Source: CALZKI01 sp045124055 (GTDB taxonomy: Bacteria > Bacillota > Clostridia > Lachnospirales > Lachnospiraceae). From it: 64,000 nt of DNA. The position numbers were made by a program, and so were the translations under genes. The DNA is taken from positions 62,001 through 126,000 of the forward strand of contig JBGVKZ010000055.1 of assembly GCA_045124055.1 (NCBI GenBank). The letters are read 5' to 3'. The notes under the pieces were generated by a model. It had not been told where the DNA came from. It was given only the letters and a program-made list of their open reading frames with translations, and did no database searches. Of this stretch, positions 13,698 through 21,645 are shown one piece after another (within the stretch, counting starts at the first letter, position 1; every line of letters begins with the position of its first letter).

Positions 13698-14160
13698 CCC
13701 ATGCGCCACGACAAGGCATATTTGCAAGCATGGGAAACACGGCTATTAAAAAATAGCCGTGCTAGATAAAAAGATAAAGGAAAAGGAAAGATTTGCGACT
13801 ACTAGCTTTTTCTTTTGTTGTTCTATCCTGTAGTTTGTGGGCTTTTTTAGTTGCCTTTCGCATGGGTACAACGACTTTAATAAAACCGTTGTATTTTGAT
13901 AGCCACAGCCCTGAACCATATTAGCAAAAGTTGCGTTACTAAACAGTTCCCACAAACTACAAAACAGAACAAACAAAAGATACTTGCGTTCGCCTTTTAT
14001 TCACTTTTCAAGATACACAAGTCTTACAGGCTACTAGCCTTTACCCCTGAAAACCTATACCCCAAAAGGGGCACAGGCAAGGTCTACAGGCTTTCGCACA
14101 GGCTCAGGATATGCGCCAAACAGGGGTAGACTTGCGCCGTGCCCCTTTTGGTATGGATAT
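13698..14160. repeat. Gene-free block of long inverted repeats
   Basis: No convincing gene. Pairs seen: CCCATGC/GCATGGG (from 13698), CACGGCTATT/AATAGCCGTG (13738-13761), TGTAGTTTGTGGG with CCCACAAACTACA (about 13830 and 13949, arms extendable), and arms 14058-14087 and 14126-14153 (CCAAAAGGGGCAC with GTGCCCCTTTTGG). ACAGGC occurs four times at 14026-14106. The folding suits an origin or a structured RNA; which one is unknown. Confidence 0.55.
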
Positions 14161-14258
14161 AGTACCATAGGTTATAAGGTTTTGGAATATGGAATATTGC
14201 ACAAAAAATCAGTGGTGAAATTGTGGAAAATGACGAACGCATAAAATGGGCTTAGCTA

Positions 14259-14331
14259 TTTACCTACTAACATAGTAGGTTAGTAGGATTATAGATTGTT
14301 TACCTATTTGCCTAGTAGGTTAGTAGGTAAA
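14259..14331. repeat. Direct and inverted repeats, TAGTAGG family
   Basis: A 15-bp direct repeat TAGTAGGTTAGTAGG at 14274 and 14313 (39 bp apart) lies inside a perfect 13-bp inverted repeat TTTACCTACTAAC (14259-14271) / GTTAGTAGGTAAA (14319-14331). Iteron-like or operator-like. Confidence 0.65.
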
Positions 14332-14352
14332 TGAATTGCATCGTTACGAAAT

Positions 14353-14446
14353 TGTAAAGTAAAATTGCTTTACACCTCTGTCAAGTAAAAATACTTGACA
14401 CTACCCCATTACCGGAATTTTAGTTGTCAAGTAAAAAACCTTGACA
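14353..14446. repeat. Three 22-bp hyphenated palindromes
   Basis: Each runs 22 bp: TGTAAAG..CTTTACA at 14353-14374, TGTCAAGTA..TACTTGACA at 14379-14400, and TGTCAAG..CTTGACA at 14425-14446. The arms vary but symmetry and length are kept, which suggests dimeric protein-binding sites (repressor or initiator). Confidence 0.7.
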
Positions 14447-14523
14447 GTACCTTTTAATTTATATTCGATATAATGCGATAATTTGAGTGTGAACTTTTGC
14501 GCTAAAGTCATATTAACGGCGGA

Positions 14524-14598
14524 CTGATTGACGGCGGGCGCAGGGGGGCGGTTTACATTTGGAAACTGTTTCCAGCCCGCCCGGGGGCAGGAGGGTGA
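14524..14598. other. GC-rich hairpin island
   Basis: In AT-rich surroundings, G-rich strings are followed by a nested hairpin: GGGCGG pairing with CCGCCC around TGGAAA-CTG-TTTCCA. No T run follows. Possibly part of the origin. Confidence 0.45.
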
Positions 14599-14599
14599 T

Positions 14600-15340
14600 A
14601 CATCTATTCCTCAACAGCCAAAACATCACTCGTAACACCTCTCTAAACAACCATAAAACAAAGCATTTTATTTATACAAAAAACACATACAAAACACACA
14701 TAAAATAAATAAAACAGCTATCAATAATTCAAATAATCAATCTAAATCAATCCAAAACAAACAAAATATTCTAACGCCCACAACCCCAAAACAAACTCCC
14801 CTTATATCCACTTCCAACACCCTACCATATTTCACATCTCTCTGCTACATACCACCCAACATCATCCAACACTCTCAGACCATACTAGCCTCTTAAAATC
14901 CTCAATCCACAAAGCCAAACTCCCTCTCATAATAACCCTAAAATCACCCTGAATTTCACGGTAATTTCACGGAGCAATCAATTTAAATCCAATCCCAAAC
15001 AGCCTAAAAACAAGGCAATATTAATCAATTCTAATCGCAGCTCGAATCACTCAGAAACCTCACTTTTCCCAAAATCAATACAATCTCTACTCAAATTTCC
15101 CCATATTCAACTATCGCCAAAACACCTAAAAATAAAGTAGTACAAGACTAAAAACAAATCAAAATTCAACCATTTCACCGTAAAATTTTTATCGTAATCT
15201 AAACAAAATCAAAACAAACTACCATAAAACAAGGTAATTCATACATACATTTGTAATACTCATTCGTAAAACAATAATTCTGCATACGACTTATAACATC
15301 CTTACCGTACAACCGCTCAAAAATATTTTAAAAATTTTTA
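14600..15340. other. G-depleted, C/A-rich non-coding stretch
   Basis: No gene, tRNA or repeat array is seen in ~740 bp. The + strand almost lacks G: I count 7 G in the 300 nt from 14641 to 14940, while C is plentiful. Such C-rich, G-poor RNA is the hallmark of Rho-loading sites, and such DNA stays unpaired easily. Confidence 0.6.
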
Positions 15341-15349
15341 AAAAAGTAC

Positions 15350-15378
15350 TTGCAATTTCCAAAACAATGTTGTATAAT
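15350..15378 (+). promoter_or_regulatory. Strong rightward sigma-A-type promoter
   Basis: TTGCAA, 17 bp, TATAAT on the + strand. It would give a ~480-nt leader before the gene at 15876. The leader has no ORF longer than about 21 codons. Confidence 0.78.
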
Positions 15379-15716
15379 CATCTCGTAAGAAATGTCTCTT
15401 ACTCCTAGTAGATTGAATCGAATATATTCATGGTTGTAAAACACAGATATATTTCTTTATAACAGATAAGGTTATATAATATACTTAACATGAGCATACA
15501 TCAACCTGAAGTAAACTATCAGTCTAATCTACCAGACAATCCTAATATACAATAACTATCAAAAGACAAAAAATCCTTAAAGAAACTAGAATTTTTAATA
15601 AAACACCAATCTTCAAGAAGTTGCTATCCTATATAACAACGATATTCAGGAAGAACAGGTTTCTAACCCAAAGAGTCTCACGAGAGCGCAGCTCCTTCTT
15701 AATGATAGTCAAGTGG

Positions 15717-15846
15717 TGAACGCAGTTCACTCTAGTATTCTTATATACTTATATACTTATTGTATAGAACGGAAAAATACCGTACATTTTGTACGGTGGT
15801 CAACGCTAAAATCGCAATTAGCACCGTACATTTTGTACGGTGGTCA
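15717..15846 (+). promoter_or_regulatory. Promoter/operator module, copy 2 (for 15876-16817)
   Basis: In order on the + strand: TGAACGCAGTTCA (15717-15729), TAGTATTCTTATATA, TATAGAACGGAAAAATA, then two copies of CCGTACATTTTGTACGG (15780-15796 and 15824-15840), each followed by TGGTCA. It matches the minus-strand module at 5691-5812 element by element. Confidence 0.75.
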
Positions 15847-15875
15847 ACAAAAATAAACCCAAGGAGGTGATTAAA

Positions 15876-16817
15876 ATTGGCGTAAATAACAGTCACGAAC
15901 TCAGCTTGTACGAACTTGTTGATGGTAAGTATGAATATCGCAGAATTCCATTGGAAGGTTCTGAATCAAAATACATATATGTTCCTCTGTCTGTTATTAC
16001 AGACACTGAATTAGACATAAGAAGAGTCGCCGTATTCTCATATTTGAGAATACATTGTGGACTAAACAATATTGTCAACTGTACCATTCCAGATATAGTT
16101 GAGTGGTGTGGAGGAAAATCAGATAGAAGAACAAATGGAACTAACGATAAATTTCTATCTACTTTAAATGCTTTTAATAATGGGGGCTATTTAACATATC
16201 TCACAGAAAAAAGCAAAAGTACTTATATGAAGTGTAAATTTAATACCGATTATTATTATGACGAATGTTCGGATGGGTTTGCTGCCATATACTTGGATGA
16301 ATTAGAAAAGATAATGAGTTATAAAAAAGCAAATTCAAAAGATAGTACTATTAACAATACAACCATACTCCTTGTATTTGCCTTTCTTAGACACAGGATA
16401 AGGCGTAGACCAAACGAATTAAAGCCAGAGGAAAGATATCCTGCCAACATAAAAAGTCGCAGAGAACGGCTCCCAGACGCTTACAGCGGCAATATTATCG
16501 ACATGGCTAATGAAATCGGATTATCTTCAAAGACCTTTTCAAAGATAATTGATATTTTGGAATGCGAACTGCATCTAATTGTAACCGATAGAGCTTATAG
16601 AGTTAAAAATGAAGATAATGAATTTAGAACGCTACCTACTATTTTTGCTAATACTTATAAACGTGAAGACAAATATTTATTAGACACTGGCGATAATTAT
16701 AGTAGAACAGAAATTAAACTAAAAGCTGAGATTATGAAACAACATTATCAAGGTTATAAAATTGATAAGAAAAAGAGAAAATATAAAAAGAAAGGAGATA
16801 ATGCTGATGAGAAGTAA
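15876..16817 (+). CDS. Putative replication initiator/replisome organiser or regulator
   Basis: About 313 aa. Residues ~50-120 look like a winged helix (RRVAVFSYLRIHCGLNNIVN, then a helix and SDRRTNGTNDKFLSTLNAF); a second helix-turn-helix (MANEIGLSSKTFSKIIDIL) lies near residue 215, and the tail is Lys-rich. This resembles phage and plasmid initiators but without a firm family match. The reading frame opens at a GTG at 15840 that lies inside an operator and lacks a ribosome site. The only good site, AAGGAGGTG at 15861, points to an ATT at 15876, so the start is uncertain. Confidence 0.55.
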   Translation: MGVNNSHELSLYELVDGKYEYRRIPLEGSESKYIYVPLSVITDTELDIRRVAVFSYLRIHCGLNNIVNCTIPDIVEWCGGKSDRRTNGTNDKFLSTLNAFNNGGYLTYLTEKSKSTYMKCKFNTDYYYDECSDGFAAIYLDELEKIMSYKKANSKDSTINNTTILLVFAFLRHRIRRRPNELKPEERYPANIKSRRERLPDAYSGNIIDMANEIGLSSKTFSKIIDILECELHLIVTDRAYRVKNEDNEFRTLPTIFANTYKREDKYLLDTGDNYSRTEIKLKAEIMKQHYQGYKIDKKKRKYKKKGDNADEK

Positions 16818-17016
16818 AAATAGAAATAACAAATATGATTTTAGTGATATATTGGTTGAACAAGATGTTGCAGAATTAACAGAGCAAGATTTCTATACTA
16901 CATCTGATAATAGATACTTAGAATCATATGTTGAAGATATAGATGGTGGAGACAATTTTGCTGATTACTGTGAGGATTTTTTCGAACTTCTTGAAGAAGA
17001 AGGTTATTATGATTAA
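16807..17016 (+). CDS. Small acidic protein, 69 aa
   Basis: The start is set at 16807 (MRSKNRNNKYDFSDILVEQD) with AAAGGAGAT upstream; it overlaps the end of the previous gene by 11 nt, implying coupled translation. Basic head, strongly acidic tail (CEDFFELLEEEGYYD). Function unknown. Confidence 0.65.
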   Translation: MRSKNRNNKYDFSDILVEQDVAELTEQDFYTTSDNRYLESYVEDIDGGDNFADYCEDFFELLEEEGYYD

Positions 17017-17069
17017 TTTTTATTTTTGATTTATAACTATTAAAGTTATAATACTTGGAGGTAATAATT

Positions 17070-17276
17070 ATGGAAGAAAAGAAAGATTTAATTAGAGAAT
17101 ACATTACAGAAGAAGAATGCAAGTATGATTGTGATGATGAACTATTTAATTGTGAATCCTGTAGCAATTTCGATGAATGCTATATGAAAGCCGAAATTAA
17201 ATGCAATATTGAATTTGCTGAAAGCGTAGATTATGGTGGCTATAGCACCGAAGAAGAGTTTTGGGAACATATTTGA
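17070..17276 (+). CDS. Small acidic cysteine protein, 68 aa
   Basis: Start at 17070 (MEEKKDLIREYITEEECKYD) after GGAGGTAATAATT. Several cysteines (CESCSNFDEC) could bind zinc. It lies directly before the RNA polymerase gene and could be an accessory factor; that is only positional. Confidence 0.6.
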   Translation: MEEKKDLIREYITEEECKYDCDDELFNCESCSNFDECYMKAEIKCNIEFAESVDYGGYSTEEEFWEHI

Positions 17277-17289
17277 TAGGCGGTGAAAT

Positions 17290-19938
17290 ATGAGGAATAT
17301 ACAATATACTTTGGTCAAGGTTCCTATCAAAGAAATTATCAATCAAGATTATAATGTTGTAATTGATAGAGATACTGAAATAAAAAATGAATATTTGATT
17401 ACTCAGGGAACTTCTCTTCTATTTGACCAGATTGAAAGATTGCGCGGAAAGATTACTTCTCATATCAAGGAAGTTATTCTTGTTGTTGCAAAAAAGAATC
17501 CTAAACAGGAAGAATATTTGAGAAAAATTCTAAATGAAGGATTTACATATAACGGCATCCATTATTCAAGATTCGGAAAATCAGCGTCTCAGGGCAAAGA
17601 CGGAATCACCGCTTTTGTATGTGATGAAATCTTTGATGAACTATATAGAATCACTCAAATGGACATTGAAGTTGAAGAGTGTGTAATTTCAAAATATGAA
17701 GCTCAGAGATGTCTTCCTTTTAGTTCTTGCACACTAATCCGTAATTATATGCCCAATATCGTTATTATTGGCGAATATGAGAAAACATTAAATAATCAGC
17801 TCATTAAATATGTCGTTGAAAGAAAGCGAGAATTTATAGATAAAGATAATGGCAATAAGAAAACTTATAATGCAAGAGAAATTGAAGAAGGATATAAAGA
17901 CTTAAAGTTGTCTCCATTTGATGGTTGTGGTTGTCATGAATATGAGTTTATGAAAACCGTTAGTACACAATTGGAGTTAGACTATGAAGCAGTCGGTGTA
18001 CAGGTTCGCTTGCCATTTGTTAAGGGTTATTCTGTTTATGTTCCATTTAGAAAAATTCTGAAGGAATGGGGATTTGAACATATTACTGATATATACGGAA
18101 ATAAACATTGTATAGACGATGTTGATTGCATCTGGAATATCTCTATGTTTAAGGGACATAAGCTATTCAAGGATAAATATGGTTCAAATGCTTGGGTCGA
18201 ATATATGAATACTATTAATAAGTACCAGTATAAGCTTGGCATTAGTAAATATAGCCATCATATTAAAAATCTGAACAAATATACTCGTATGAATTTTCAG
18301 TATTTACAATGTTTGGATTTGTGGAATCCTAAATACATTGATTGTTTTGAAAACAGAAATATGTTGGATTATGATATCTTAGATTCAAACAATGATGGTA
18401 GAATAATTGAACTAGCAAAATATACTACATCTTTGTTTGAAAAGATTATTAAGGGTGATAAATTTTATACATATAAGTTCATGGGCATCAACAATACGGA
18501 AGATTATGAGCCAGAAAGTAAGTATCTTGAAGCCGCCTTGGTTAACGATGTTATGCTTAAAGACCCAGCGGTAAAACAATTTATATATCGTAAGTTAAAG
18601 AAATCTATTGACGAAGCAAAAGTTGGTAAGATTTATTGTTCTGGTTTTTATCATACTGGCGTTGGTGATATGATTGGCTATCTACAATATGCGGTTGGGT
18701 TAGAACCTATCGGATGTTTGAATAAACGAGAACTATATAGTGGAAATTTCTGCAATGGCGATGTTGTGTCTTTCCGTTCTCCCCTTGTTGACCCATCTGA
18801 AGTTAATAAAATTAAGATTACTCATAATGAACTTACGAGTAAGTGGTTTAGTCATTTTAGAAATCAAGATGTTGTCATGTTTAATATGTATGATATTTCC
18901 GCCCCACAGCAAGGCGGTGCTGATTATGACGGAGACATATTCTTTTTGTGTAATGAACCAGTAGTTATCAATTCTAAGATTGATAAACATATTATTCTTG
19001 ATATTGAAGATAAGGTTACTGCCAAGCCAAAAAAATATAACAAAGAGAATATCGTGGAATATGAAGTTATGACAAGAGATAACCGTATTGGCGAAATAAC
19101 CAATGTTGCTACGAGTATAGAAAATAAATACACAACGAATGAAGAAGTAAAAGAATTGTACTCTAACTATTCTTCTCTCCTAAGAATTTTTCAAGGTAAA
19201 GAAATCGACTTCTTAAAAACTGGAACTCGTTGGCAAATGAGTAGTGGGCTTAGAAAACACTTAAAGCAACTTCCTTATTTTCTGCTATATAACTATCCAC
19301 AGAAGCTCAAAACATATAATAATCTAAAAGAGAAAAATAAAAAGATTGAAAATAAAGAAGATAAGCTGAAGTTAAATGCGTATCACTCCCCCTCCCCAAT
19401 GAATGAATTATGTGACTACATTTGCACTTGGGAAAAGAAAAACATAATGTGGGATAATAATCTTAAAGATTTAATCGATACAAGAGTATTAATTGTTAAT
19501 AATGACTTGGATTTGGATGAAAAAGATAGGAATATAAGAAGAATTGTTGAAAGACATATAAACGAATATGCAGACGAACTCAAGAAACATATCAATATGA
19601 AAGAAAATGAAAAACGCAATGATGATATCGGAGACAGTGATTCTCGTTTTACAATGAATGAAATAATTGAAAAGTTCAAGAACAACTTATCCAATGAACT
19701 TGGAATTGCAGACGAAGAAATTGTTGCCAATTATGTAATTAAATATTCATATAAGAGTTTTTCAAGAAGTAAGGCTTTTGCTTGGGCTGCATATTCGGAT
19801 TATATTATTAAGAATCTAAGAAGCAATTCGAATCCAAGGCGGAATATATCCATTGAAGAAGTTCCTTACAAAACAAATGATTCACACGAATATTTGGGTA
19901 AGTTCTATGAGTTTAAGGCGGTGAATGAATATAGATAA
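17290..19938 (+). CDS. yonO: YonO-like single-polypeptide RNA polymerase, 882 aa
   Basis: Residues 540-549 read QQGGADYDGD, followed by IFFLCN. This is the DxDGD metal-binding loop of the double-psi beta-barrel polymerases that include SPbeta YonO and eukaryotic RNA-silencing polymerases (DbDGD). About 50 residues earlier, DVVSFRSPLVDPSEV matches the R-P-x-x-x-P segment that precedes that loop in those families. The three Asp of the motif chelate catalytic Mg2+. Length is close to YonO (about 900 aa). Known YonO is a DNA-dependent RNA polymerase for SPbeta late genes. Here it sits at the head of the structural region, so the same role is likely. Start follows AGGCGGTGAAAT. Confidence 0.82.
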   Translation: MRNIQYTLVKVPIKEIINQDYNVVIDRDTEIKNEYLITQGTSLLFDQIERLRGKITSHIKEVILVVAKKNPKQEEYLRKILNEGFTYNGIHYSRFGKSASQGKDGITAFVCDEIFDELYRITQMDIEVEECVISKYEAQRCLPFSSCTLIRNYMPNIVIIGEYEKTLNNQLIKYVVERKREFIDKDNGNKKTYNAREIEEGYKDLKLSPFDGCGCHEYEFMKTVSTQLELDYEAVGVQVRLPFVKGYSVYVPFRKILKEWGFEHITDIYGNKHCIDDVDCIWNISMFKGHKLFKDKYGSNAWVEYMNTINKYQYKLGISKYSHHIKNLNKYTRMNFQYLQCLDLWNPKYIDCFENRNMLDYDILDSNNDGRIIELAKYTTSLFEKIIKGDKFYTYKFMGINNTEDYEPESKYLEAALVNDVMLKDPAVKQFIYRKLKKSIDEAKVGKIYCSGFYHTGVGDMIGYLQYAVGLEPIGCLNKRELYSGNFCNGDVVSFRSPLVDPSEVNKIKITHNELTSKWFSHFRNQDVVMFNMYDISAPQQGGADYDGDIFFLCNEPVVINSKIDKHIILDIEDKVTAKPKKYNKENIVEYEVMTRDNRIGEITNVATSIENKYTTNEEVKELYSNYSSLLRIFQGKEIDFLKTGTRWQMSSGLRKHLKQLPYFLLYNYPQKLKTYNNLKEKNKKIENKEDKLKLNAYHSPSPMNELCDYICTWEKKNIMWDNNLKDLIDTRVLIVNNDLDLDEKDRNIRRIVERHINEYADELKKHINMKENEKRNDDIGDSDSRFTMNEIIEKFKNNLSNELGIADEEIVANYVIKYSYKSFSRSKAFAWAAYSDYIIKNLRSNSNPRRNISIEEVPYKTNDSHEYLGKFYEFKAVNEYR

Positions 19939-20773
19939 ATATCTGTATGAAATAATCGATGATTATAAGAATGCAGACTCAGAAGAAGAGAAAACAGAAA
20001 TCTTTAAAGATTTCTGCTCTTCTATCTGGGGAAGTAAAAATAAAAGGCGAACATATATAAAGACAATCAAGTTCGATGTTAGAAATGATTTGTTGAAAAC
20101 AGAAATTGGTCGGATTTTCAATTCATGGTCTGAAGTTGATTATATCAGCTATAAAACTATAACAAAAGATACAGATTGGTGTAGCTTGTTAAGACAAAAG
20201 GTAAATAATTTATATACAAGGTATTTTGACGAAGATGTAATATTGAATAAAGAATATATGGATTTGTTGAGAACTCCTAAAAGATTATATTATCGGTGGA
20301 TAAATGGCGAAGAAATGAGTCCAAATGAATTAACTGATAATATCGAAAATTCTATTCATAAAGCGTCTGAATTAAAACTTATGTTTCAAAAGCAAAAAAT
20401 GCGTTTGTCTTGGAACGAATATAAAAAAGTCATAGAAAGTTTTTTTGCAAGAATATTTGATAGATGTAGATTACTCGAAGATTACGAACTTGAAAGTTTA
20501 ACAGACGATAAGATAAATATAACGAGTAAATATTTGTATAATTTTTATAATGAAGATAAATCTTATATCAAATATATTTGCGAAAGTCTTGAAGGCGAAT
20601 TACTAAAGTGGCAAAAGAAATATTATGGAGTAAGAGACCATAAAAAATATAAGCGCTGTAAAGAATGTGGAAAATTGATTGAAAAAACAGGTAAAAACAC
20701 ACAGTATTGTAGTGAATGCAAAGATGTAAAAAGGAAAGAGACCAAACGAAATTGGTGGAATAAAACACACTAG
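19925..20773 (+). CDS. Hypothetical protein with C-terminal zinc ribbon, 282 aa
   Basis: Overlaps the polymerase gene by 14 nt (ribosome site AAGGCGGTGA), so the two are translationally coupled. Mostly helical; the last ~45 residues hold CKECG and CSECK, a zinc ribbon, in a Lys/Arg-rich context that suggests nucleic-acid binding. By coupling and position it could be a partner of the polymerase. No family recognised. Confidence 0.65.
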   Translation: MNIDKYLYEIIDDYKNADSEEEKTEIFKDFCSSIWGSKNKRRTYIKTIKFDVRNDLLKTEIGRIFNSWSEVDYISYKTITKDTDWCSLLRQKVNNLYTRYFDEDVILNKEYMDLLRTPKRLYYRWINGEEMSPNELTDNIENSIHKASELKLMFQKQKMRLSWNEYKKVIESFFARIFDRCRLLEDYELESLTDDKINITSKYLYNFYNEDKSYIKYICESLEGELLKWQKKYYGVRDHKKYKRCKECGKLIEKTGKNTQYCSECKDVKRKETKRNWWNKTH

Positions 20774-20915
20774 ACTTTTTTGATTCTTGCCTTACAACCT
20801 TAAATGTAGGTTGTAAACAATGATTTTTGCTTCGTGTGTATAAGTAATGGATAACCAAGAGAACATAAAATAAATATTTGATTGCCTTGGTTGTTTTTAA
20901 TTTGAGGTGAATTAT

Positions 20916-21215
20916 ATGAAAGTAACAAAAGAAAATATTATCAAGGAAATTGCAAAACAAACTAATAATAATATATCTGATACAAAAGCTTTTTACAATG
21001 CATTAGAGGATTACATTTTTAACCTTCTTTATTCTGTAAATAAGAAACAAGATATATGCATTAGATTGTTTGAAGGCATTAGTCTTGATGGTACATACAT
21101 TCCAGAAAAGACAAAGAAGAATAATCTTACTGGCGAAACGGTCTTGGTAGAAAGCAAGATTAAACCAAAGTTTAATATTACTCGTTCATATTGTGAGAAG
21201 CTAAATCATAAATGA
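20916..21215 (+). CDS. HU/IHF-like DNA-binding protein, 99 aa
   Basis: Residues 1-30 (MKVTKENIIKEIAKQTNNNI, SDTKAFYNALEDYI) match the helical dimerisation half of HU proteins; residues 45-75 form the beta arm, and residues 75-99 the C-terminal strand and helix. SPbeta carries an HU gene (yonN) next to yonO, and the order here is the same. Likely bends or packs phage DNA. Start at 20916 after GAGGTGAATTAT. Confidence 0.75.
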   Translation: MKVTKENIIKEIAKQTNNNISDTKAFYNALEDYIFNLLYSVNKKQDICIRLFEGISLDGTYIPEKTKKNNLTGETVLVESKIKPKFNITRSYCEKLNHK

Positions 21216-21329
21216 TAACAATTTGGTATATTCAGTAGCAATACTGTTTATATATAAATCCACCGTTGCTTCAATAGGGGTGATGGTGGCACTTCTTTTC
21301 ATTCATTTTTTATTGCCTTTCTTAAAATG

Positions 21330-21363
21330 GTAGTCTGTCCATAAGGGCAGACTACTTATTTTA
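21330..21363 (+). terminator. Terminator before the + strand tRNAs
   Basis: An 11-bp stem GTAGTCTGTCC/GGGCAGACTAC (one G-U pair) with loop ATAA, followed by TTATTTTA. It ends the polymerase/HU transcript. Confidence 0.7.
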
Positions 21364-21398
21364 ATATATGAATGAAAAGAGTTATTATATTTAAATAT

Positions 21399-21483
21399 GC
21401 GAATGTGATGGAATTGGCAGACATGTAAGATTAAGGTTCTTATGGTTATTACCGTATGGGTTCAAGTCCCATCATTCGTACCA
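21399..21483 (+). tRNA. tRNA-Leu (AAG)
   Basis: An 85-nt class II cloverleaf: acceptor GCGAATG/CATTCGT, anticodon stem TAAGA/TCTTA, loop TTAAGGT (anticodon AAG), short variable arm GGT-TATT-ACC, T stem ATGGG/CCCAT, encoded CCA. A34 in tRNA-Leu is uncommon in bacteria. Confidence 0.88.
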
Positions 21484-21487
21484 ATAT

Positions 21488-21561
21488 GCCTCTATAGTTT
21501 AATGGTAAAATGAGATACTTGTAATATCTGGTTGTCAGTCCGATTCTGGCTGGAGGCTCCA
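21488..21561 (+). tRNA. tRNA-Thr (TGT)
   Basis: A 74-nt cloverleaf: acceptor GCCTCTA/TGGAGGC, anticodon stem AGATA/TATCT, loop CTTGTAA giving TGT, encoded CCA. It follows the tRNA-Leu by 4 nt. Confidence 0.88.
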
Positions 21562-21572
21562 ATATGTTAACC

Positions 21573-21606
21573 AAGCAGTGTGATAACCACACTGCTTTTT
21601 ATTTTG
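21573..21606 (+). terminator. Terminator after the + strand tRNAs
   Basis: A perfect 10-bp stem AAGCAGTGTG/CACACTGCTT with loop ATAAC, then TTTATTTTG. Confidence 0.85.
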
Positions 21607-21645
21607 TAAATTTTTATTTGATGTAAAGGTGTGAATGTAAAACAT

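Noticed and set aside
13746..14129. Small genes in the inverted-repeat block
   Set aside because: The frames lack ribosome sites and run through the palindromes; no protein-like composition.
14353..14446. CRISPR array
   Set aside because: Only three units with differing arms and uneven spacing; no constant repeat plus spacers, and no cas genes in the window.
14441..14474. Promoter TTGACA..TATAAT on the + strand
   Set aside because: The spacer is 22 bp, too long for sigma-A; TTGACA is explained as a palindrome arm.
15490..15555. 21-codon leader peptide beginning MSIHQPEVNY
   Set aside because: No ribosome site and no codon run suggestive of attenuation; not supported as a gene.
20792..20816. 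Terminator TTACAACCT/AGGTTGTAA after 19925-20773
   Set aside because: The stem is real but no T run follows; it may be a weak structure only.
21216..21398. Additional tRNA before tRNA-Leu (AAG)
   Set aside because: No cloverleaf could be drawn; only a weak CAGTA/TACTG repeat and the terminator were found.
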